Below are positions 8,703 through 19,208 of a DNA stretch of 64,000 nucleotides, piece by piece. The stretch's first letter is position 1. Every line of letters starts with the position of its first letter. The DNA is from Peptococcaceae bacterium BRH_c4b. GTDB lineage: Bacteria > Bacillota > Desulfotomaculia > Desulfotomaculales > Desulfocucumaceae. Both the position numbers and the translations under genes were made by a program. The stretch lies in the NCBI GenBank assembly GCA_000961595.1, contig LADO01000066.1, positions 47,484 to 111,483 on the forward strand, in the 5' to 3' direction. The notes beneath the pieces are model-generated. The model had not been told where the DNA came from, did not search any database, and saw nothing but the letters and a program-made list of their open reading frames with translations.

Positions 8703-9633
8703 GGTGCCAGGCACCAAACTTATTAACTTATGATTGAGCCAATTTTGCAGCGGCAGTAGCTGAAAGACTTATGTTCCCAGCAATCTCCTGAAAAGTATAC
8801 TTTTGCTCCAATGCATCGACAACATAAACCTTCTTGTAAGGGGTAAGGTGTCTCCTACGCGAGCCGGTCTTGATTAACTTAAAGTCATCGAAGCTCACTC
8901 CGGTATCAATAAGGATTTCGTCCAGTCGTTTTCTTACAGGTGCAATAGTCCTTGTTCGAAGTGTCAGTGAAAAATTCTCATCTCCCAAGACTTCTAACTC
9001 GTCATAATCTGCGTTGTCCTCTTCAGCCATGAATTCTTTATACTTTTTTATCGCTTCCAAACGGTTATCCACGAATGAATCCAAAACAAAATCAATATCA
9101 ACCAGCCCGCTCTGGTTCTCGCGATAATGACCGTCGCTGCTGTAACGGTAGTCAGCCGTAGCCCGGCACATCCCTCCCGCCACAGGATTCCGGTGCAAAT
9201 ACCTAAGCACGGCCAATAAATAGCGCTCGTTCTGAACTATGATCGCTTTATAACGCCCCTGAAAAACATGCCCGGATCGCTGATATTTTAAATTATAATA
9301 CCGGCCGAATTCGCTATTAATCCTGTGCATAATTTGATGCAACGGCTTTACCTGTGTCTGCAATAAAAGGTGATAATGATTTCCCATCACCACATAACCA
9401 AAAAGCTTCAACCCCAGGCTTTGTTTGTACCGTTCTACTTGGTTGAGAAGATGCTGTTTATCATTATCTTTTTCAAAAACAAACTCCCTGTTGTTCCCTC
9501 TCTGGATAACATGGTATACCGCACCCTCGTACTCTATCCTTGGCCTCCTGCCCATAATCAGCCCCCCACATCATAATAACAGGAGATTATTTCCAAGCTC
9601 AAGCATAAGTTAATAAGTTTGGTGCCTGGCACC
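8703..9633 (-). mobile_element. REP-associated tyrosine transposase element between uvrA and uvrC
   Basis: A 931-bp unit bounded by perfect 28-bp inverted repeats at 8703-8730 and 9606-9633. Each repeat contains the palindrome GGTGCCAGGCACC. Inside is one Y1-transposase gene whose stop codon overlaps the inner edge of the left repeat. Genes of this family (RAYT/TnpAREP) are known to associate with short palindromic repeats. No other copy of this palindrome was seen in the window. The right end supplies the last residues of uvrA, and the left end lies just upstream of the uvrC ribosome site. Confidence 0.88.
8728..9555 (-). CDS. REP-associated tyrosine transposase (Y1 HUH family)
   Basis: A 275-residue single-strand DNA transposase of the IS200-like HUH superfamily. 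The metal-binding pair is seen in MGNHYHLLLQT near residue 60, and the putative nucleophile tyrosine in VLRYLHRNPVAGG near residue 120. The N-terminal MGRRPRIEYEGAVYHVIQRG is typical of the RAYT group. The C-terminal 70 residues (FDDFKLIKTGSRRRH ... TFQEIAGNISLSATAAAKL) look like a DnaA-like helix-turn-helix seen in longer family members. The frame is intact and the 28-bp flanking repeats are perfect, so the element may be recent or active. Expression may come from the uvrBA transcript because it lies in the same direction. Confidence 0.93.
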   Translation of the reverse strand: MGRRPRIEYEGAVYHVIQRGNNREFVFEKDNDKQHLLNQVERYKQSLGLKLFGYVVMGNHYHLLLQTQVKPLHQIMHRINSEFGRYYNLKYQRSGHVFQGRYKAIIVQNERYLLAVLRYLHRNPVAGGMCRATADYRYSSDGHYRENQSGLVDIDFVLDSFVDNRLEAIKKYKEFMAEEDNADYDELEVLGDENFSLTLRTRTIAPVRKRLDEILIDTGVSFDDFKLIKTGSRRRHLTPYKKVYVVDALEQKYTFQEIAGNISLSATAAAKLAQS

Positions 9634-12481
9634 TAAAACTAAAACCGAAGGTGCCTCCCTCAACGGGTGAAAAATTCAGTACTCTTTGCAAAAATTCGCC
9701 GGTGTATGACTCCGGTACCCTGATGATTTCTTCGGGGGTGCCTGCGGCAACCACTGTGCCGCCCCTGTGCCCCCCCTCGGGACCCAGGTCAATGATATAG
9801 TCCGCCGTTTTTATAACGTCCAGGTTGTGTTCGATCACAATTACGGTATCGCCGGCGTCCACCAGCCGGTGCAATACCTTCAGCAGCCGGTCGATATCGG
9901 CCATGTGCAGCCCGGTGGTGGGCTCGTCCAGAATGTACACCGTTTTGCCGTTGGAGCGGCGGGACAGTTCGGTAGCCAGCTTTACCCGCTGGGCCTCCCC
10001 CCCGGAAAGCTCAGGCGCAGGCTGCCCCAGCCTGATGTATCCCAAACCCACATCCTGGAGGGTCTGCAGCCTGCGGTGTATTTTGGGTATATGCTGGAAA
10101 AATTCCACCGCCTGGTCCACGGTCATGTTCAGCACATCAGCTATACTCTTACCCTTGTACTTTACCTCCAGGGTCTCCCGGTTATAACGCAGCCCCTTGC
10201 AGATCTCACAGGGCACGTACACATCCGGCAGGAAATGCATCTCAATCTTGATGATGCCGTCCCCCTGGCAGGACTCGCAGCGCCCGCCCTTGACATTAAA
10301 ACTGAACCGGCCGGGCTTGTAGCCCCTTACCCTGGATTCCGGGGTCTGGGAAAAAAGGTCCCGGATATCGTTGAAAACCCCCGTGTAGGTGGCCGGATTG
10401 GAGCGGGGAGTACGTCCGATGGGTGACTGGTCCACCTCGATTACTTTATCCAGGTTTTCCAGCCCCCTAACCTCCCGGCAGGCGCCGGGCTTTTGCCTGG
10501 CACGGTTCAGCTCCGCAGCCAGCTTTTTATACAGCACCTCATTGACCAGGGTGCTCTTGCCGGAGCCGGAAACACCGGTAACGCAGATAAAAACGTTCAG
10601 GGGGAACTTAACGTCAATTTCCTTTAGATTGTTTTCCGCTGCCCCCAACACTTCAATGGCCTTCCCGTTGGGTTGCCGGCGCAGGGCGGGCACCGGAATG
10701 AATCTCTTGCCACTGAGGTACTGGCCGGTGATGGATTCCGGAACATTCATTATTTCTTCGACGGTGCCCTGGGCCACCACCCAGCCGCCGTGCTCTCCGG
10801 CCCCCGGCCCGATGTCTAAAACATGATCAGCCAGGCGGATGGTGTCCTCATCATGTTCCACCACGATCAATGTGTTGCCCAAATCCCGCAACCGGAGCAG
10901 AGTGTTTAACAGTCTCCTGTTGTCCCGCTGGTGCAGCCCAATGCTGGGCTCATCAAGAATATACAGCACCCCCATCAGGCCGCTGCCTATCTGGGTGGCC
11001 AGCCGGATGCGCTGGGCCTCGCCGCCGGAAAGGGTGCCCGCAGCCCGGTCCAGGGTAAGATAATCCAGGCCCACGTTGTCCAGAAAACCCAGCCGCTCAT
11101 GGATTTCTTTTAAAATTTGCCTGGCGATAAGCTGTTCCCTCTCGGTCAGGTCGAGATTATCAAAGAATGATAACGCTTGCACCACAGGCATGCGGGTAAC
11201 CTCGGTTATATTCTGGCCGCCAACCCGTACCGCCAGGGCCTCCGGCCGCAGCCTGGCGCCCTTGCAGGCAGGGCAGGGCCTGGTGCTCATATACTGCTCA
11301 ATCTCCTGCCGCATGTAGTCGGAGTTGGTTTCCCTGTAGCGCCGGGCAAGATTGTTCACTACCCCCTCAAAGGGCGTGTTGTAATCATGGGCCCTGCCGA
11401 AGCCGTCCCCGAATATTACATGTACCCTGTCACCGCCGGTGCCGTATAATATTTTATTTAAATTTTCCGGGTCCATTTCGGAAACAGGCACGTCCAGGCT
11501 GAAGCCGTACTTTTCCGCTATAGCATCAAAAAAGGCATAGGCGTTGCTACTTTTCATCCACCCTTCAACGGCCCCGCCGGCGATAGATTTCCTCCTGTCC
11601 GGTATTAAAAGCTCAGGGTCTATTTCCTTGTTAACCCCCAGGCCCGTACAGGTGGGGCAGGCGCCAAAGGGATTGTTGAAGGAAAAAAGGCGGGGGGCAA
11701 TTTCCGGCAGGCTGACGCCGCAGTCCGGACAGGCGAAATTCTCGCTGAATATTAGCTCTTCCCCACCTACCACCGAGACTACCGCCAGACCGGCGGCATG
11801 TTTCAGGGATGTTTCCAGGGAGTCGGCCAGCCGCCTTCCGGAACCGGGACGCACCACCACCCGGTCCACTACTATCTCAATGGTGTGCTTTTTCTTTTTG
11901 TCCAGCTTAATTTCCTCAGCGAGGTCCATTACCTCGCCGTCCACCCTGACCCTGCTGAAGCCGTTTTTGCGCACCTCTTCAAACATTTTAACGAACTCGC
12001 CCTTTTTCCCCCGCACCACCGGCGCCAGTATCTGCAGCTTGGTTCCCTCCGGCAGTTCCGCCAGGCGGTCCACCATCTGCTGTACCGTTTGCCGGGCAAT
12101 GGGCCGGCCGCAAGTGGGACAGCCGGGCCTGCCGGTCCGGGCGAAAAGAAGACGCAGGTAATCATATATTTCGGTAACCGTGCCCACGGTGGAGCGGGGG
12201 TTGTGGGAGGTGGTTTTCTGGTCGATGGAAATGGCCGGTGAAAGCCCTTCGATGTAGTCCAGGTCGGGTTTGTCCATTTGACCCAGAAACTGCCTGGCGT
12301 ATGAGGACAGTGATTCCACATAGCGCCGCTGCCCCTCGGCATATATGGTGTCAAAGGCCAAAGAGGATTTGCCTGAACCCGACAGGCCGGTGATAACCAC
12401 CAGCCTGTCCCTGGGTATGACCACATCAATATTTTTCAAGTTGTGGGCACGGGCGCCCTTAACCACTATTTTATCCAGCAT
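9599..12481 (-). CDS. uvrA: Excinuclease ABC subunit A, with altered C-terminus
   Basis: UvrA is the DNA-damage sensor ATPase of nucleotide excision repair. The protein has two ABC ATPase halves, each with a Walker A ([19 protein letters not shown] near residue 30; [17 protein letters not shown] near 640) and zinc-finger cysteine pairs (CPDCG ... [12 protein letters not shown] ... CEICKG), and the signature LSGGEAQRI. The start is the ATG at 12481 with GGAGG 7 bases upstream; the upstream ATG is not supported. At 960 residues it is slightly longer than usual. The last residues, ending [11 protein letters not shown], are encoded by the end of the RAYT element, which appears to have landed at the original stop. 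Confidence 0.96.
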   Translation of the reverse strand: MLDKIVVKGARAHNLKNIDVVIPRDRLVVITGLSGSGKSSLAFDTIYAEGQRRYVESLSSYARQFLGQMDKPDLDYIEGLSPAISIDQKTTSHNPRSTVGTVTEIYDYLRLLFARTGRPGCPTCGRPIARQTVQQMVDRLAELPEGTKLQILAPVVRGKKGEFVKMFEEVRKNGFSRVRVDGEVMDLAEEIKLDKKKKHTIEIVVDRVVVRPGSGRRLADSLETSLKHAAGLAVVSVVGGEELIFSENFACPDCGVSLPEIAPRLFSFNNPFGACPTCTGLGVNKEIDPELLIPDRRKSIAGGAVEGWMKSSNAYAFFDAIAEKYGFSLDVPVSEMDPENLNKILYGTGGDRVHVIFGDGFGRAHDYNTPFEGVVNNLARRYRETNSDYMRQEIEQYMSTRPCPACKGARLRPEALAVRVGGQNITEVTRMPVVQALSFFDNLDLTEREQLIARQILKEIHERLGFLDNVGLDYLTLDRAAGTLSGGEAQRIRLATQIGSGLMGVLYILDEPSIGLHQRDNRRLLNTLLRLRDLGNTLIVVEHDEDTIRLADHVLDIGPGAGEHGGWVVAQGTVEEIMNVPESITGQYLSGKRFIPVPALRRQPNGKAIEVLGAAENNLKEIDVKFPLNVFICVTGVSGSGKSTLVNEVLYKKLAAELNRARQKPGACREVRGLENLDKVIEVDQSPIGRTPRSNPATYTGVFNDIRDLFSQTPESRVRGYKPGRFSFNVKGGRCESCQGDGIIKIEMHFLPDVYVPCEICKGLRYNRETLEVKYKGKSIADVLNMTVDQAVEFFQHIPKIHRRLQTLQDVGLGYIRLGQPAPELSGGEAQRVKLATELSRRSNGKTVYILDEPTTGLHMADIDRLLKVLHRLVDAGDTVIVIEHNLDVIKTADYIIDLGPEGGHRGGTVVAAGTPEEIIRVPESYTGEFLQRVLNFSPVEGGTFGFSFRCQAPNLLTYA

Positions 12482-12534
12482 TAAAGTGCCTCCGGGTTTG
12501 AAAATATATTGCTTCAGCAAACCCGGCAAATTCC

Positions 12535-12717
12535 TTAACGGTAGATGGGTTTGCGAAAACTCTGATGATTGGCTTTACTCACTTTTTTTAAAACAATTTG
12601 ATTATCTTCCAGGTAAATAACCAGACCTGCATCGTCGTCAAGTTTTAAAATTTCCATTAAATCCTTGGACAGTGACAATTCCCCCTCACTGGTCAGCTTT
12701 ATGGTCGTATGGATCAT
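12535..12717 (-). CDS. Small AbrB/SpoVT-like protein
   Basis: A 60-residue protein with a swapped-hairpin AbrB-like pattern: [41 protein letters not shown], i.e. a short strand, a helix, then [10 protein letters not shown]. AbrB-type proteins bind DNA as dimers or act as antitoxins. GGAG lies 7 bases upstream of the ATG. It sits 53 bases upstream of uvrA and between uvrB and uvrA, so it is probably part of the same transcript. No toxin gene is next to it, so a repressor or orphan antitoxin-like role is possible. The family assignment rests on pattern only. Confidence 0.65.
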   Translation of the reverse strand: MIHTTIKLTSEGELSLSKDLMEILKLDDDAGLVIYLEDNQIVLKKVSKANHQSFRKPIYR

Positions 12718-12962
12718 ATATGCTCTCCTTTCCTGACATAGGCGTCTTATCCTAATATATAAAAGGAGGGCATCACCGGCAAGGGGGTTATATTGTCTGC
12801 AGTTGTCAGGTTAGCACTACAAAATCGACAGGTCTCGACGTCTCTGCAACCAGTTTTTTGGACTAATTATTACATAAAAGTAAATTGATTACATAATTAT
12901 GACCAATTGTTCATAAAAACCAGTTTTTTATTCAAACGTAGTTCGAACTTTGTCGGAAAATT

Positions 12963-14984
12963 TTAACTCGCGTCAGTTCCCATAGGCAGCAGCCTGCTGT
13001 CCTTACCCCTGAGTTCCAGCCTCAATTCGATCAGCATGTCCCGCAGTTCCGCCGCCTTCTCAAATTCCAGCTGCCTGGCAGCCTCCCGCATGCCCTTCTC
13101 CAGCCTGGCAATGGCTGTTTTCAGTTCTTTTTTGGTCATCCTGCCCTTTTTGGCAGAGGGCAGGTAGGCGGCTTTTTCCTCGGCCACTTTAGTGGCCTCG
13201 ATAACGCCCCGCACCGCCTTGCTGACCGTCCGTGGAATTATGCCGTGCCTGCTGTTAAAGTCTTGTTGCAGTTTACGCCTGCGCTCGGTCTCGCCGATGG
13301 CCCGGGACATGGAGCCGGTAATCCGGTCGGCGTACATGATCACCTTGCCCTCTACATTGCGGGCCGCCCTGCCGGTGGTCTGGATCAGGGAGCGCTCGGA
13401 GCGCAGGTAGCCCTCCTTGTCCGCATCCAGAATGGCTACCAGGCTGACCTCGGGAAGATCCAGCCCCTCCCTGAGCAGGTTGATCCCCACCAGTACGTCA
13501 AAAACCCCCAGGCGCAAATCCCTGAGTATTTCCATGCGCTCGATGGTATTGATATCCGAGTGCAGGTAGCGAACCTTTACACCCATTTCCTTGAAATAAT
13601 CGGTAAGGTCCTCCGCCATTTTCTTGGTCAGGGTGGTGACCAGTACACGCTGCTCCTTGCCCACCCTCAATTTTATCTCCCCCAGCAGGTCGTCGATCTG
13701 GCCCCGTGTGGGGCGCACGGATATCTCGGGGTCAATCAGGCCGGTGGGCCGGATAATCTGCTCCACCACCCTGCTGCTGTGCTCCAGCTCGTAATTACCC
13801 GGAGTGGCGGAAACAAATATGACATTTATAAGTTTTTGCTCGAATTCGCTGAATTTGAGGGGGCGGTTATCCATAGCCGAAGGCAGCCTGAAGCCGTGCT
13901 CAATGAGCGAGGTCTTGCGGGAGCGGTCTCCCTCGTACATCCCGCCCACCTGGGGCACCGCCACGTGGGACTCATCGATAAACATAATGAAATCCTTTGG
14001 GAAAAAGTCGATTAACGTGTAAGGCGGCTCCCCGGGAGACCGTCCGGTGAGGTGCCGGGAATAGTTTTCAATGCCGTTGCAATAGCCCATTTCCCGCATC
14101 ATCTCTATATCGTAATTGGTTCTCTGCTCCAGCCGCTGGGCCTCCAGCAGTTTTTCCCGCCCGCGCAGCTCCCGGAGCTGTACCTCCAACTCAGAGGTTA
14201 TGGTGCCAATGGCCCGCTCCATCCTGTCGTAAGAAACGGCATAGTGGCTGGCCGGGAACACCGCTACATGGTAGCGCTCCCCCAGCACCTCCCCGGTAAG
14301 CACGTCAAACTCCTGTATGCGCTCCACCTCATCGCCGAAAAAGTCGATGCGCAAAGCCTTCTCAGCAGCCGCCACCGGAAATATTTCCAGCACATCCCCC
14401 AGTACCCGGAAAGTTCCCCGGGTAAAATTTATATCGTTGCGGCTGTACTGTATATCCACCAGCTTGCGCAGCACCCCGTCCCGGTCATATGTGCCCCCCT
14501 TGCGCAGGGAAAGCACCAGTCTGCTGTATTCCTCGGGGTCGCCCAGGCCGTAGATGCAGGAAACGCTGGCCACGATAATCACATCCCGGCGCTCGAAAAG
14601 AGCAATGGTGGCCGAGTGGCGCAGCTTATCTATCTCCTCGTTGATGGAGGAGTCCTTCTCAATATAGGTATCGCTCTGGGGTATATAAGCCTCGGGCTGA
14701 TAGTAATCGTAATAACTGACGAAATATTCCACCGCGTTGTCGGGAAAAAAATCCTTGAATTCCGAACACAACTGGGCGGCCAGGGTTTTATTGGGCGCCA
14801 GCACCAGGGTAGGCCGCTGCACCCTTTGAATGACTTGGGCCATGGTAAAGGTTTTGCCGCTGCCGGTAACCCCCAGCAGGGTTTGAAATTTCTCTCCCTT
14901 TTCCAGACCCTCCACCAGTTGGCCGATGGCTACGGGCTGGTCGCCCTGGGGCTGGAAATCCGATTTCAGCTTGAATTCCGGCAA
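12963..14984 (-). CDS. uvrB: Excinuclease ABC subunit B
   Basis: UvrB is the helicase-like damage-verification subunit. Visible motifs are [15 protein letters not shown] (Walker A) near residue 40, the beta-hairpin region [30 protein letters not shown] (DEAD-like), [35 protein letters not shown], and a C-terminal UVR motif [21 protein letters not shown]. The frame is open to 15077, but the TTG at 14984 lies after GGGTGATC, a strong match to the 16S rRNA tail, and before [15 protein letters not shown], where homologues begin (about 673 residues). An ATG at 14999 is the main alternative. A promoter with an SOS-like box precedes it. Confidence 0.95.
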   Translation of the reverse strand: MPEFKLKSDFQPQGDQPVAIGQLVEGLEKGEKFQTLLGVTGSGKTFTMAQVIQRVQRPTLVLAPNKTLAAQLCSEFKDFFPDNAVEYFVSYYDYYQPEAYIPQSDTYIEKDSSINEEIDKLRHSATIALFERRDVIIVASVSCIYGLGDPEEYSRLVLSLRKGGTYDRDGVLRKLVDIQYSRNDINFTRGTFRVLGDVLEIFPVAAAEKALRIDFFGDEVERIQEFDVLTGEVLGERYHVAVFPASHYAVSYDRMERAIGTITSELEVQLRELRGREKLLEAQRLEQRTNYDIEMMREMGYCNGIENYSRHLTGRSPGEPPYTLIDFFPKDFIMFIDESHVAVPQVGGMYEGDRSRKTSLIEHGFRLPSAMDNRPLKFSEFEQKLINVIFVSATPGNYELEHSSRVVEQIIRPTGLIDPEISVRPTRGQIDDLLGEIKLRVGKEQRVLVTTLTKKMAEDLTDYFKEMGVKVRYLHSDINTIERMEILRDLRLGVFDVLVGINLLREGLDLPEVSLVAILDADKEGYLRSERSLIQTTGRAARNVEGKVIMYADRITGSMSRAIGETERRRKLQQDFNSRHGIIPRTVSKAVRGVIEATKVAEEKAAYLPSAKKGRMTKKELKTAIARLEKGMREAARQLEFEKAAELRDMLIELRLELRGKDSRLLPMGTDAS

Positions 14985-15375
14985 TATGATCACCCGCATT
15001 TCTTGAACGAATAAACGCTTGGCATAAATTTTTATCACAATATCAATTATACCAGACTTGACGACAGGGGCAAACATATATTCCGACTTTCGTAGTTAGT
15101 AAAAGTTGCTGGCCTTTTTATCCAGTGTAGGAAAAAAATCTATTTTGTCGAATTATTTAATTATGATGTTTTCTACTTTTTTAAAGAAGGCTTAATTACA
15201 GCCGATAATTATAATACGCTGCTATAAGGAAGTACGTTTGCCTTACGATTGAATATTCCCTACGCCAGCTGAAATATTTCTACAATATATGGTTACTCAG
15301 CTGACACTCTGCACCAGATTTTTGTACGAAAACGGCAAGCTGCTGTAATTAATAAATCCCAAAGGAGGTATATCC
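14985..15375. other. Divergent intergenic region between uvrB and the Ig-like protein gene
   Basis: AT-rich gap of 391 bases. It holds the uvrB promoter and SOS-like box (15046-15084). For the plus-strand gene there is a TATAAT at 15210-15215, without a convincing -35, and a strong ribosome site AAAGGAGG at 15361-15368. No gene was found. Confidence 0.6.
15046..15084 (-). promoter_or_regulatory. uvrB promoter with LexA/DinR-like SOS box
   Basis: On the minus strand there is a -35 TTGCCC (15073-15068), a 16-base spacer and a -10 TATAAT (15051-15046), about 60 bases before the uvrB start. Overlapping the -35 is CAAACATATATTCC (15071-15084), which matches 12 of 14 positions of the Gram-positive DinR/LexA operator CGAACRNRYGTTYC. 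Repressor binding there would block RNA polymerase, so uvrB, and probably the genes behind it, should be induced by DNA damage. Confidence 0.72.
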
Positions 15376-18300
15376 TTGCTAACAAGAACAAAAATTACCC
15401 TGGCTTTATCAGTGCTGCTGGTATATCTGGCCCTATTGGCAGCTCCGCAGCAGGCCCATGCGGCAGTAGTAAAAAAATTAGCGTTCAGTACTAAACAGCT
15501 TTATATGTTGACTAGTAGCAATACCAGCCTGGACAACGTCGGCATGAGGGTGGTCGCTACATGGGATAACGGCCTGGAAGAAGACGTCACAGACCAATGC
15601 ACCTTAACTTCAACCAAAACCACAATCTTCACCGTGAGTGGGCAGACCATTAACGCAGTAGCCAAGGGAACAGCTTCTCTCAGCGCCACTTACGGTGGCA
15701 AAACAGCCAAAGCCTCTATATTGGTTATAGATCCGGTACAGGGGATTACCCTGAGCGCGCCCACGAATTTAATTATGCAAAAAGGCGATAGCCTTTCCGT
15801 AAAAGCAACGCTGGTATTCAGCGGCACCGGCATAAAGCCTATTGATGTTACCAAATACTGCACCTGGGAAAGCGAAGATGATGATATTGTCAGCGTTAAC
15901 TCCGGAAAATTAAAAGCACTGGATCTAACCAGCGGCGTTGGTGTAAAAGTGACCGCTTCCTTCAATCTGCCCGGCGCGACCATCACCCCCCCGGAGACTA
16001 CGGTTACAGTTATTAACCCCATCAAATCAATTGTGGCGGAACCATTTTCACTGCTGGGAACAGCCGGTGGTTCATCCCCGTTAGTTATTAAACCATTTTA
16101 CAAGGACGGTTCCACCGGCAGTGACGTAACCTCAAATACATTGTTTTCGTCCACCAACATTAAGGTCGCCACAGTTAACGGAACGGGCCAGGTCACTTTT
16201 GTTGCAGCGGGAACCGCCTGCATAAAAGCCTCTTATGCAGGAAAAACAGTATCGGTACCGGTGAGGGTTTTAGTTGATCTGAACAACATTATACCCAGCG
16301 CAACAGATCTACAGCTGGTGGCCGGCAGCACGAGTGCGATTAAATTCAAAAAAGGCACCAGCTATGTCACGTCCTACGTGAGCCTGTCCAGTGACGACAC
16401 CACAGTTGCCAAGACATCACCGGGTAAAATAATTGCCGTGGACCCGGGCGATGCAAACATTACCTACAAGTATGGAGGCACAGAATACGGCCCTATTACT
16501 GTGCATGTAATTAAAAAAGTGTCCTCATTGTCGGTTAATCCCTCCGCAATCAATGCTGTTGCGGGAGAAAAAGCCCAGATAACTTTAACTGCCGTATACG
16601 CCGACAAGACCAGCGGGCAGGTCACCGGCACTTATACCTCCGCCGACACGGCTATTGCCACGGTCGACGCGACGGGCATGGTCACCGGAGGTAATGTCCT
16701 TGCTATGGGAAGCACAAAAATTACCGCAACCTTTGCGGGTAAGAGCGTCACCGTGCCGGTTACGATATTACCATCGAATTTCGGTGCCATCACCTTCAGC
16801 ACCAGCAGCACCACCGGGGGAACAATCACCCCGGACAACATTACTTTTACCGTAACCTCGGGAAGCACCCTGAAGATATACGCTCAGGCCCTGTTCGGCA
16901 TCGTCCTTTACAACCACAGCAGCCCGGTAACGGACATTACCAGCAAGTGTGTGTGGACCAGTGAGGATACCTCCGTGGCCACCGTGAACAATGGCGTCAT
17001 AAGCATGAAGAAGGCAGGGGTGGTGCGCATAAACGCCACATTCGGGGGAAAATCCAATTCCTTCCTGCTGAATGTATGGCAGTCTATCTCGGAAATAACA
17101 GCCACACCGGATTCCCTGGCCTTTTTCGGCTCCACTGACGATCCCAAAGATATAACATCGGTACTGGTAAAATACGCCGATGGCACCCTGAGGGATGCGC
17201 AGCCCTCCGAGTTAAGCTGGACGTCCGGGGACACCTCCCTGGTTACTGTGGATAACCAAGGAGAAGTAAGCCTTGCGACCCCGTTTAAAACCGGCAGCAC
17301 CACTGTAACAGGCGACTTCGCGGGCAAGAAGGTTACCGTAAACGTTAGTGTCAATCCTGAACTTACAAGCATTAGTACTTCTACAAACAGCATAGATTTA
17401 ATTGAAGGAACGTCCGCAACGTTTAAGGTGCTGGCTTACTATGGCATCAATTACCCCTACAGCGAGGTAACATCTGATTGCACCTATACTACTGTCAGCG
17501 ACAGCGTCTATGGAGATATCGCTAAAATAACCGTAGACCCGACAGAGGGCACCATTACCGCCCAGGCAGGAGCCCCCACAAAGGGCCACATAAACATCGA
17601 TCTTCAGGGCAAGAATGCACAAATAGCTTACACGGTAATACCCAAACCAACGGAACTGGGCCTTGAATTGAGCCCGGATTCCAGCTTTGGACAAATAATT
17701 GCCAACAATGGAACCTTCTACTTTAACACTGACAACCAAGGCACGACGTATAACATATACGTCCACACCACAGCGAGTCCCTCCGATGACAGTAGCAGGA
17801 TCACCGCCAATAGTTTATTGAGCGTATTCAGCAGCAATAATAGCATAGCCGATGTCGGTGGCACGTACACCCTGGATAAAGGTGCTTCGGCCACCACCGG
17901 CTCCACAGCAGTGGTAACAGCGTTTTTCGCCGGCAAAACATTTAAATTCACGGTGGCAATCGACCTTTCCGCACCGGCACAACCCTCGGAGGACGGTTCT
18001 GCGGACAAGGACGGCACAACCCAGTCCAAGGACTTCAACATTATCGTAAATGCCGAAACCGGTACCTCTGTAACAGCGGTAGTGGGAGGCAGCAGCGTTC
18101 TGAAAAACTCGTCTACGGTGACGGCGGCGGCGGGTAAAGCCACCCTGCCCATAGACATAACCAAACTGGCGGAAGGTCCAAACGCTATCGAAATCACTGC
18201 AACTGACCCGGCGGGTAACACATCGCCGACGCTGACGGTAAACGTAACCAAGGATACCACTAAACCGTCTATAACCGTGGGGGCTACATCCGTAGACAAC

Positions 18301-18918
18301 GGTGGGGACACCATAACCGTAACATTCAATGAAGATCCGAAGAATGACGCGGACCAGGTAACCAACAAGGTCAACTGGACCCTGCAATACGCCGATGATA
18401 CAAGCGACACCAGCCTGACCACGATAGTCAAGACAAACGCAGCTTTTAATTATAATGCACTTTCCAGAGCACTGACTATAACACTGGATGAGGCAACTGA
18501 CCAGGCCTTTATTCCTGACAACAAGTATGTTAAGGTAACGCCCCATGCAACCAACATCAGTGACCTATATGGAAACGCCGGAATAGAAGCTGTATTATAT
18601 ACTGCCACACCGGTAACTGCTGAAACCGGCACTCCCACGGTAGCAACAGACTGGAATAAAACTGACGCTACACATTTCACTATAACTTACAGTGACGTGC
18701 TTGAGCTAACTGCGGCCACAAACACCGCAAACTGGACATATGTAGACAGTAATAGCGGCGGGGTAACCATATCAGCCGTAACAGTAGACACCGACGGCAT
18801 GACCGTAACAGTTACCTTAAGCGGCAGTATTGAAACGGGAGACACCCTGCAGCCTACAACCAACATTACGGATCTTGCCGGCAACTCTGTTACGTCTACC
18901 ACGTATACTGAGCCGTAA
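15376..18918 (+). CDS. Secreted surface protein with about nine Big_2-type Ig-like domains
   Basis: A 1180-residue exported protein. Residues 1-30 form a signal peptide ending AHAA. From about 31 to 875 there are roughly nine divergent bacterial Ig-like repeats of 80-100 residues, each with a pattern like SxDTSVATVxxxGxVTA ... ITATFAGKxxxxxVxV. Residues about 895-965 form a different Ig-like domain (NAIEITATDPAGN), and the last 210 residues look like two SwmB-type repeats (TVTFNEDP, DLAGN). There is no SLH domain, LPXTG or membrane anchor. It is probably an S-layer or adhesin protein, held at the surface by other contacts. Starts at TTG with AAAGGAGG upstream; heads a run of plus-strand surface genes. 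Confidence 0.85.
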   Translation: MLTRTKITLALSVLLVYLALLAAPQQAHAAVVKKLAFSTKQLYMLTSSNTSLDNVGMRVVATWDNGLEEDVTDQCTLTSTKTTIFTVSGQTINAVAKGTASLSATYGGKTAKASILVIDPVQGITLSAPTNLIMQKGDSLSVKATLVFSGTGIKPIDVTKYCTWESEDDDIVSVNSGKLKALDLTSGVGVKVTASFNLPGATITPPETTVTVINPIKSIVAEPFSLLGTAGGSSPLVIKPFYKDGSTGSDVTSNTLFSSTNIKVATVNGTGQVTFVAAGTACIKASYAGKTVSVPVRVLVDLNNIIPSATDLQLVAGSTSAIKFKKGTSYVTSYVSLSSDDTTVAKTSPGKIIAVDPGDANITYKYGGTEYGPITVHVIKKVSSLSVNPSAINAVAGEKAQITLTAVYADKTSGQVTGTYTSADTAIATVDATGMVTGGNVLAMGSTKITATFAGKSVTVPVTILPSNFGAITFSTSSTTGGTITPDNITFTVTSGSTLKIYAQALFGIVLYNHSSPVTDITSKCVWTSEDTSVATVNNGVISMKKAGVVRINATFGGKSNSFLLNVWQSISEITATPDSLAFFGSTDDPKDITSVLVKYADGTLRDAQPSELSWTSGDTSLVTVDNQGEVSLATPFKTGSTTVTGDFAGKKVTVNVSVNPELTSISTSTNSIDLIEGTSATFKVLAYYGINYPYSEVTSDCTYTTVSDSVYGDIAKITVDPTEGTITAQAGAPTKGHINIDLQGKNAQIAYTVIPKPTELGLELSPDSSFGQIIANNGTFYFNTDNQGTTYNIYVHTTASPSDDSSRITANSLLSVFSSNNSIADVGGTYTLDKGASATTGSTAVVTAFFAGKTFKFTVAIDLSAPAQPSEDGSADKDGTTQSKDFNIIVNAETGTSVTAVVGGSSVLKNSSTVTAAAGKATLPIDITKLAEGPNAIEITATDPAGNTSPTLTVNVTKDTTKPSITVGATSVDNGGDTITVTFNEDPKNDADQVTNKVNWTLQYADDTSDTSLTTIVKTNAAFNYNALSRALTITLDEATDQAFIPDNKYVKVTPHATNISDLYGNAGIEAVLYTATPVTAETGTPTVATDWNKTDATHFTITYSDVLELTAATNTANWTYVDSNSGGVTISAVTVDTDGMTVTVTLSGSIETGDTLQPTTNITDLAGNSVTSTTYTEP

Positions 18919-18967
18919 GAATAGCATAATCTGCAAGGTAATTAGTCAACCATATGCACCTATAAAA

Positions 18968-19010
18968 AAAGGGGCCCGGCTGTAATTCAGTGCAGGGCAC
19001 CTTTATTTAT
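18968..19010 (+). terminator. Probable terminator after the Ig-like protein gene
   Basis: An imperfect stem (AAAGGGGCCCGGCTG against CAGTGCAGGGCACCTTT, two or more mismatches) is followed by TTTATTTAT. It lies 50 bases past the stop. Confidence 0.55.
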
Positions 19011-19208
19011 CAATAGCCTTCAATCTCCCGGCCAGCACCGTATCAATTATTGCATTCCGGCAGAGGATGCTGTAACATCGTTCCAGTGGCTAACAAAATT
19101 TCGTAAATCTATAAAATGAATCTTTTAACACAAAGGAACTAATGTAAAAAATGGAGAATAATGAAATATACCCTGGATTAAATAAGCGATATTTCAAGGG
19201 TGGTTGTC

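Noticed and set aside
14052..15014. Plus-strand open frame of 320 codons opposite uvrB
   Set aside because: Antisense of uvrB with His/Gln-rich composition typical of a shadow frame.
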